A DNA stretch of 9,403 nucleotides from JBCDIQ01 sp039024295. Its GTDB lineage: Bacteria; Bacteroidota; Bacteroidia; J057. The notes beneath the pieces were generated by a model that was not told the origin of the DNA, searched no databases, and saw only the letters and a list, made by a program, of their open reading frames with translations. This document shows, piece after piece, positions 5,011 to 9,403 of the stretch. A program made the position numbers and the translations under genes. The first letter of the stretch is position 1. Every line of letters starts with the position of its first letter. The DNA is taken from NCBI GenBank assembly GCA_039024295.1, contig JBCDIQ010000229.1, forward strand, positions 1 to 9,403. Reading direction: 5' to 3'.

Positions 5011-6999
5011 CTAGTTTCCTGCCTTGATGATTCTCTCCATTAGGAGGTCATTGCCGTCGGTTACCTTCAGGAGGTAAGCACCAGCTGGCAGGTCTCCCAC
5101 AGGAATTTCTATTCTGTTGTTGCCAAGGTTCAGGTTTTCTGATTGGCGAAGCAATTCACGTCCCATTAGGTCTATCATGCTGATTTGTAGGTTGCTGCCC
5201 TGGGTCAGTTCCATTTCCAGGTAAAGGGTGGAGGATACTGGATTAGGATAGGTACGGGTGATGCTGCCAAAAGAAGCTTCTTCCAAAGAGGTGGTGATGA
5301 GGATGTCATTATTTGAAACCTCAAAGTTGATGTCACGGATGGCAGATGAGCTGGCATTTACGGTTACGATTTGCTCATCGTCTCCTGATTTGCCAATTGC
5401 TTCCACAACTACCTTGTACGTACCGTAAGCAATTTGGTCAAACTCATACCGTCCTTCAGTGTCCGTTATTGTATGGGAAACCGGATTATCATTTCTGTCC
5501 AACAAGAGAACTGAAATACCATCTAGTGGGTCTCCGGCAGTTTTATTGGCACCTTGAGAAATAAGGCCTCCAACAAAGGCGGGACCTCCTGGATTTCTGC
5601 CAGCAATCAGGGTGATATTTGCTGGGCGGTGGCGGCCATTGACATTGATTTTTGTAGCAGCTCTCCAGCGAAGGGCATTGCCGTAATAGGTGGGCAGGTA
5701 ACTGCTGAAGTTAGCTGCTCCAGGAAGCAGACCAGCTTTTACCCAATAATCTCCCCCACGTAGGCCAGTAAATGCAAACCTTCCGGTTCGGGTATAGGTA
5801 GAATCCAATGCCGTCAAGGTACCCGCTGTTGAGTCATGACGAATCAGGTATACGATTGCCGTACCCATGTTATTGGCAGGAATGGTACTCACGGTTCCAG
5901 TGAGGGTATACCGTTGTGGCGGACGCTGGCCAACCCAAACAGCCTTACATATGGTGTCACTACAATTGGTGGCAGGGTCTGAAGTAATCAGGCATACTCT
6001 GTAGGCACCAGCCTGGCGATAGGTGTGTGAGGGGTTAACTTGACTAGAGGTATTGCCGTCACCGAAGCTCCACTGATACCTTCCAGGGGTAGACAAGTTG
6101 GTGAAGGCAACCGTATTTGTTTGAGGCCTGCGGGTGTAAGAGAAGTTTGCACGACACCTTGCAGGAGGTGCTATGTATACAGAAACCACTTGGCAGAAGG
6201 TGTCTGCACAGACACTTCCAGTAGAAATGACCAGACAAACCCGATAGCGACCGGTTTGGGCATAGCGGTGAGTAGGATTCTTCTGTGTGCTGGTATTTCC
6301 GTCTCCAAAATTCCATGAATAGGTAGGGCGAATGTTGCTGGTCTGTCGTGACAGATTGGTAAAGATTACTTGGCCGCTTCTTCCTATGCGCTGAGAACTA
6401 AAGTTTGCCTGACAAAGGGGAACTGATGGATTTCTTATTACAATGGGACGGCAAATGGTATCAGTACATCCACGGCTATCTGCAATGGCTAAACATACTC
6501 GGTAGGTACCTGGAGAAGCGTAGCTGTGAGTGGGATTTTGTACAGAACTTGAACTACTATCTCCAAAGTTCCATGTAAAGGAATAAGGAGCCACGCCTCC
6601 AGTAGCAGTTCCTCGGAAGCTAGTACTAAGGCCACTTGTGGTACTAGTGAAGGAAGCCTGACACCTTGGTAGTGGTGGGCATTGGTCAATGTTCACCAAT
6701 ACAGGTCCCGCACCTGCAAAGACTGCCTGCGAAGTGAGGGTATTACCTCGGCAGTCTCGTGTTGCTAGTAGTATTACTGCCTGTCGAAGATTGAAAAATA
6801 ATGTATCGTTGAATACGCCATTTACATCCGTGGTAACGGTGTTGTTATACGCAGGGAAAACCATGCTTACACTTACTGTATGGTTGGCCACAGGGCTTCC
6901 ATTGGCTGTTACGGTCCCCTGCAAAATAATGGGACCTTGGCCGAATGTGGTTGTAGCAGCCATACCAATCAGGAGGAATAGAATGTGTGCTTTTTTCAT
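5011..6999 (-). CDS. T9SS-exported multi-PKD surface protein
   Basis: The product has 662 residues. A Sec signal peptide (1-20) ends TTTFG before QGP. Residues 21-108 are a carboxypeptidase-regulatory-like beta domain (ILQGTVTANGSPVANH). Three PKD domains follow at about 111-190, 195-276 and 281-357. Each holds W.FGD, NP.H.Y, G.YRVCL, and a paired-cysteine end such as GCTDTIC. Two more Cna-B/regulatory-like beta domains cover about 364-466 and 474-560 (the second with DTEGRYEFDQIAYGTYKV). The type IX sorting domain runs 577-662: TYPNPVSS, IDLMGREL, LPAGAYLLKV and a basic MERIIKAGN end. It should be exported across the outer membrane and attached or released there, with PKD domains often serving adhesion or carbohydrate binding. 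No catalytic domain is seen. The gene is flanked by terminators, so it is probably transcribed alone, although it stands just upstream of the sigma operon. ATG 6999 fits the signal peptide. Confidence 0.92.
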   Translation of the reverse strand: MKKAHILFLLIGMAATTTFGQGPIILQGTVTANGSPVANHTVSVSMVFPAYNNTVTTDVNGVFNDTLFFNLRQAVILLATRDCRGNTLTSQAVFAGAGPVLVNIDQCPPLPRCQASFTSTTSGLSTSFRGTATGGVAPYSFTWNFGDSSSSSVQNPTHSYASPGTYRVCLAIADSRGCTDTICRPIVIRNPSVPLCQANFSSQRIGRSGQVIFTNLSRQTSNIRPTYSWNFGDGNTSTQKNPTHRYAQTGRYRVCLVISTGSVCADTFCQVVSVYIAPPARCRANFSYTRRPQTNTVAFTNLSTPGRYQWSFGDGNTSSQVNPSHTYRQAGAYRVCLITSDPATNCSDTICKAVWVGQRPPQRYTLTGTVSTIPANNMGTAIVYLIRHDSTAGTLTALDSTYTRTGRFAFTGLRGGDYWVKAGLLPGAANFSSYLPTYYGNALRWRAATKINVNGRHRPANITLIAGRNPGGPAFVGGLISQGANKTAGDPLDGISVLLLDRNDNPVSHTITDTEGRYEFDQIAYGTYKVVVEAIGKSGDDEQIVTVNASSSAIRDINFEVSNNDILITTSLEEASFGSITRTYPNPVSSTLYLEMELTQGSNLQISMIDLMGRELLRQSENLNLGNNRIEIPVGDLPAGAYLLKVTDGNDLLMERIIKAGN

Positions 7000-7023
7000 G
7001 ATGATTGATTTTGACGAGATACA

Positions 7024-7038
7024 CGCTAGCAGGTAGCG
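7024..7038 (-). repeat. Small hairpin in the leader of the PKD gene
   Basis: CGCTA (7024-7028) and TAGCG (7034-7038) are reverse complements around five bases, 24 nt upstream of the T9SS PKD start codon. The arms are only 5 bp and no function can be claimed. The rest of the gap 7000-7067 shows no convincing TAnnTTTG promoter box. Confidence 0.3.
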
Positions 7039-7067
7039 ATAGGTTGGGGAAGAGGGAAAATTTTTTC

Positions 7068-7106
7068 AAAAAAAATTCCGGGAATGCGCGTTTGCACATC
7101 CCCGGA
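7068..7106 (-). terminator. Strong intrinsic terminator of trxB
   Basis: On the minus strand TCCGGGGATGTGC (7106-7094), loop AAAC, and GCGCATTCCCGGA (7089-7077) form a 13-bp stem with two G-U wobbles, followed by AT7 with eight T overall in the tract (7075-7068). It starts 21 nt after the trxB stop. It separates trxB from the PKD gene. Confidence 0.88.
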
Positions 7107-7127
7107 GCCTTTTTTAGGGCGGAATTA

Positions 7128-8096
7128 TTATCCCACCATCTCAGTTTCCGTCTCTTGAGCAGCGAGCCAACGCTCAGCATCCAAGGCTGCCATACATCCC
7201 GTACCAGCCGCAGTTACTGCCTGGCGATAGGTTTTGTCTTGGGCATCCCCACAAGCAAATACACCTTCAACATTGGTGTAGGTAGAGTCTGGTTGGGTGA
7301 TCAGGTACCCTTGCTCATCCATGTCGAGCACGCCTTCAAAAATTCCCGTATTGGGTTTATGGCCAATGGCTACGAATAAGGCTCCTACCGTCAGGGTCTG
7401 TTCTTCCTGAGTTTGGTTATTTATGATGCGAACCGCATTCACTTTTTCATCTCCCAAAATCTCCTTCACTTCCGTATTCCAGTGAATTTTGATGTTGGGG
7501 GTTTTCAGTACCCGGTTCTGCATAATCTTGGAAGCCCGCATCTCATCACGACGCACCATCATGTGAACCGTAGAATTGATTTTTGAAAGGTATAAGGCCT
7601 CCTCAGCTGCTGAATCACCTGCCCCAACGATGGCCACTTCCTGTCCACGGAAGAAATATCCGTCACATACTGCGCAGGCACTTACCCCACGGTTGGCAAA
7701 TTCTTGCTCAGAAGGTAAGCCCAGCCATTTGGCAGATGCGCCAGTGGAAATAACGATGGTATCTCCCGTAAATTCTTTTCCCCCGTCCGTCCATACCTTT
7801 TTAGGGGTGCTGTGAAGGTCAACTTTGACAATTTCTTCGTACACCATTTTGGTACCAAATCGTTCCGCTTGTTTGCGGAAATCTTCCATCATTTGAGGAC
7901 CCATGATCCCTTCGGCATACCCTGGGTAGTTTTCCACATCTGTGGTGATCATCAACTGACCGCCTGGTTGTTTGCCACTGAACACAATGGGATTCATTTC
8001 TGCACGGGCAGCATAGATCGCTGCAGTATATCCGGCAGGACCAGAGCCAATGATCAGACAATTGCTATGATTGGAAGAACCGTTTGCGCTACTCAT
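7128..8096 (-). CDS. trxB: Thioredoxin reductase (NADPH, FAD)
   Basis: The 322-residue length is normal for the low-molecular-weight bacterial enzyme, which passes electrons from NADPH via FAD and a redox disulfide to thioredoxin in the cytoplasm. All key sites are present: FAD-binding GSGPAG at 17-22, the redox pair CAVC at 141-144 followed by DG, the NADPH-binding GAGDSAAE at 158-165, VRRDEMRAS at 181-189 in the NADPH 2'-phosphate region, and the C-terminal FAD motif GVFACGD at 278-284 followed by YRQAVTAAGTG. ATG 8096 leaves a 12-residue Ser/Asn-rich lead before the first strand (CLIIG), so a slightly later start cannot be excluded, but no better ATG lies there. It has its own TAnnTTTG box upstream and a strong terminator downstream, so it appears to be a single-gene unit. 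Confidence 0.97.
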   Translation of the reverse strand: MSSANGSSNHSNCLIIGSGPAGYTAAIYAARAEMNPIVFSGKQPGGQLMITTDVENYPGYAEGIMGPQMMEDFRKQAERFGTKMVYEEIVKVDLHSTPKKVWTDGGKEFTGDTIVISTGASAKWLGLPSEQEFANRGVSACAVCDGYFFRGQEVAIVGAGDSAAEEALYLSKINSTVHMMVRRDEMRASKIMQNRVLKTPNIKIHWNTEVKEILGDEKVNAVRIINNQTQEEQTLTVGALFVAIGHKPNTGIFEGVLDMDEQGYLITQPDSTYTNVEGVFACGDAQDKTYRQAVTAAGTGCMAALDAERWLAAQETETEMVG

Positions 8097-8134
8097 AATC
8101 TTTTTTCGATATTACATACAAACCCTAAACCAAT

Positions 8135-8153
8135 GGGCTTTTTCTGACAGCCC
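8135..8153. repeat. Small inverted repeat in the trxB leader
   Basis: GGGCT (8135-8139) and AGCCC (8149-8153) are complementary around nine bases, about 40 nt before the trxB start. On the trxB strand no T run follows, so it is not a terminator. It would fold in the trxB 5' leader if transcription begins at the box at 8169-8176. Confidence 0.3.
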
Positions 8154-8168
8154 GACATTCAACTCTGT

Positions 8169-8203
8169 CAAAATTACAATTTTTTGCTTAGCTGTTCTGC
8201 CAA
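8169..8203 (-). promoter_or_regulatory. Bacteroidota-type promoter for trxB
   Basis: On the minus strand TAATTTTG (8176-8169) matches the TAnnTTTG -7 box of the primary sigma factor in this phylum exactly. A TTG (8203-8201) lies 24 nt upstream, slightly further than the usual spacing for the -33 element. Transcription would start near 8163 and give a leader of roughly 65 nt. The box match is direct; activity is inferred. Confidence 0.45.
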
Positions 8204-8211
8204 CTGGGCGA

Positions 8212-9403
8212 CTAAAACAGGAGCGAGAGAATTTCTTTTGCTTTGAGCTCTGGAAATTGTTCCTTCAAGCTTTCACTTAATCCTGCAATGTATGCTTCGT
8301 CCAACGCGTCCGCTTCTTGATATGTTTCTGAAAGACGGATAAACCTGCTGGAAACAGGGTCGTCAGCATTAGAAGGTTCAATTGCTGCTACGCGAAGCAA
8401 TTGATCGACATAAATTTTGATAAACCTTGAAAAGGAGGGATCCTTGGTACGCCTGATCAACTGTTGATCTACCTGTTTTCTTGTCATTAACGGATACTCT
8501 TTGAATGCATGGAGCAGATTTTCTCCCACTTGCAAGCGTTTTTCCATGTTGGGGGAATAATGGAGTTGGGTATCCAGAAACGTTTTGGCCTGGACTTTCA
8601 GTTTTGACAAGGTATTTTCTTCTGCTTGACTGCTCGCCGGAAGGGCATGCTTCTCCTTGGCATTACCCTGATGCGCAGGGGACTTTTTGGTAGACTGGTG
8701 TGTTTTTTCTGTTGCTTCCTGCTTATTAGGCTTTGATGTGTGCTTTTTAGGGGACGCTGGGTCTTTCTGCCGCTCGTCAGGTTGAGAAGCTTTAGGGTGA
8801 TTTTCACTTTTGAAATACACCATCCAGGTATTTTCATCCTTCTGGATTCTATCTACCAGATCACCCTCAAGAGAAAGGACAAATTGCTTGAAGACTGAAA
8901 AGCCCAACTTCTTCTCTGAGAAATTTTTATCTATTGCCAATAAATGAGGCTTGAACCTCGCGAGTGGCACAGGGCCGGATTTCTTGCGCGCTCCCAGGTA
9001 GCGTTTGACCAAGGACCTGGCCTCAGCTAAGGATTCCTTGCCTACTTTTTTGCTTTTTGAGGGCTTGGGGGAGGAAGGTTGGTTGCTGTTTTTTGAGCCC
9101 TCCTTGGAAGGGGAATTGGCTCCATTCCGTAATGCTGGCGGTTGTTGTTTTGAAATGCGCCTTGGATTTTTGGGTTTTGGGGCAGCGATTTTTCTGCGCA
9201 GCTGTTTGGGTTGGCTAAATCCCTTTATTTTCTCCTTGGGCTTAAAATAAATGGTCCATTCCTTTTGCCGTTTTTCAATCTTTTCTATGACATCCCCAAT
9301 CCAGTTTTTGATAAATTTCTTAAATGATTTAAATCCCATTTCCTTAAAAGAAAAATGAGGATCTATGACCAGAAGAGCGTCTAGCAATGCATTTAACTCA
9401 ATG
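8212..9403 (-). CDS. Tandem OST-HTH/LOTUS-domain protein (5' end outside window)
   Basis: The frame is open to the right edge, so the N-terminus is missing; 396 residues are visible, numbered from the edge. OST-HTH domain 1 (1-55) reads LLDALLVIDPHFSF, then MGFKSFKKFI, then WTIYFK. Domain 2 (about 122-198) repeats the pattern: HLLAIDKNFSEKKLGFSVFKQF, then LVDRI, then WMVYFK. Long linkers rich in Lys, Pro, Ser and Gln follow each domain (56-120 and 199-262) and are probably disordered. The end (263-396) is a helical region I do not recognise. LOTUS domains bind RNA, and in bacteria they often sit after a NYN/PIN-like nuclease domain, which could lie beyond the window; that is inference. TTG at 9387 falls inside domain 1 and is not the start. 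The linkers resemble the basic tails of nucleic-acid-binding proteins. Confidence 0.85.
   Translation of the reverse strand, partial: IELNALLDALLVIDPHFSFKEMGFKSFKKFIKNWIGDVIEKIEKRQKEWTIYFKPKEKIKGFSQPKQLRRKIAAPKPKNPRRISKQQPPALRNGANSPSKEGSKNSNQPSSPKPSKSKKVGKESLAEARSLVKRYLGARKKSGPVPLARFKPHLLAIDKNFSEKKLGFSVFKQFVLSLEGDLVDRIQKDENTWMVYFKSENHPKASQPDERQKDPASPKKHTSKPNKQEATEKTHQSTKKSPAHQGNAKEKHALPASSQAEENTLSKLKVQAKTFLDTQLHYSPNMEKRLQVGENLLHAFKEYPLMTRKQVDQQLIRRTKDPSFSRFIKIYVDQLLRVAAIEPSNADDPVSSRFIRLSETYQEADALDEAYIAGLSESLKEQFPELKAKEILSLLF

Noticed and set aside
6040..6689. Repeated-looking DNA in the PKD region as a CRISPR or tandem repeat array
   Set aside because: The similarity follows the three PKD protein modules (about 80 residues each) and is degenerate at DNA level; there are no regular short repeats with spacers.
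7812..8147. 111-residue plus-strand frame over trxB and its leader
   Set aside because: It is antisense to trxB, rich in Cys/His/Phe as expected of a shadow frame, with no motif.
8135..8153. Hairpin after the OST-HTH gene as its terminator
   Set aside because: On the minus strand it is followed by ATTGG rather than a T run, and it lies downstream of the likely trxB promoter.
9385..9387. TTG at 9387 as the start of the OST-HTH gene
   Set aside because: The frame stays open to the window edge and the residues before it (IELNA) continue the first OST-HTH helix.

Overview
The window looks like chromosomal DNA from a free-living member of the Bacteroidota, most plausibly a Saprospiria/Cytophagia-type lineage. 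Evidence: a secreted protein with a type IX secretion (T9SS) C-terminal sorting domain starting at a YPNP motif, cysteine-bearing PKD repeats of the kind common in that group, an ECF sigma factor followed by a single-TM protein with a beta-barrel tail, AT-rich start-codon regions without Shine-Dalgarno sequences, and a TAnnTTTG promoter box before trxB. The lineage is inferred from gene style only. No rRNA, tRNA, CRISPR array, insertion sequence or phage gene is visible.

Left part, plus strand (1-1775): the 3' end of an unidentified gene (1-87); an intergenic stretch with direct and inverted copies of a short repeat (92-205); an 84-residue protein with an Sm/LSm-like sequence pattern (211-465); a 170-bp intergenic region unusually rich in dyads, including a 24-bp perfect palindrome and three alternating copies of one heptamer (575-607); and a secreted von Willebrand factor A (VWA) protein with an intact-looking MIDAS (636-1775).

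Middle, minus strand (1778-4861): a three-gene operon of ECF sigma factor, inner-membrane-anchored protein with an outer-membrane-type beta-barrel C-terminus (ATGA overlap with the sigma gene), and a PKD-containing lipoprotein. It meets the VWA gene tail to tail with only 2 bp between the stop codons. Upstream lies a 662-residue T9SS-exported PKD protein (5011-6999). The gap between it and the sigma gene holds two intrinsic-terminator-like hairpins, the second ending 15 nt before the sigma start codon. The layout suggests an envelope-sensing regulatory unit beside a surface protein: the sigma factor is controlled by its membrane partner, and the lipoprotein shares a cysteine-PKD signature with the exported protein.

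Right part, minus strand (7068-9403): thioredoxin reductase trxB with a TAnnTTTG promoter box and a strong terminator, and the 3' portion of a gene for a protein with two OST-HTH/LOTUS RNA-binding domains joined by long basic linkers to a C-terminal helical region I do not recognise; its N-terminus lies beyond the window.

Gaps of 115-170 bp between genes are described individually; no stretch over 300 bp lacks a gene.
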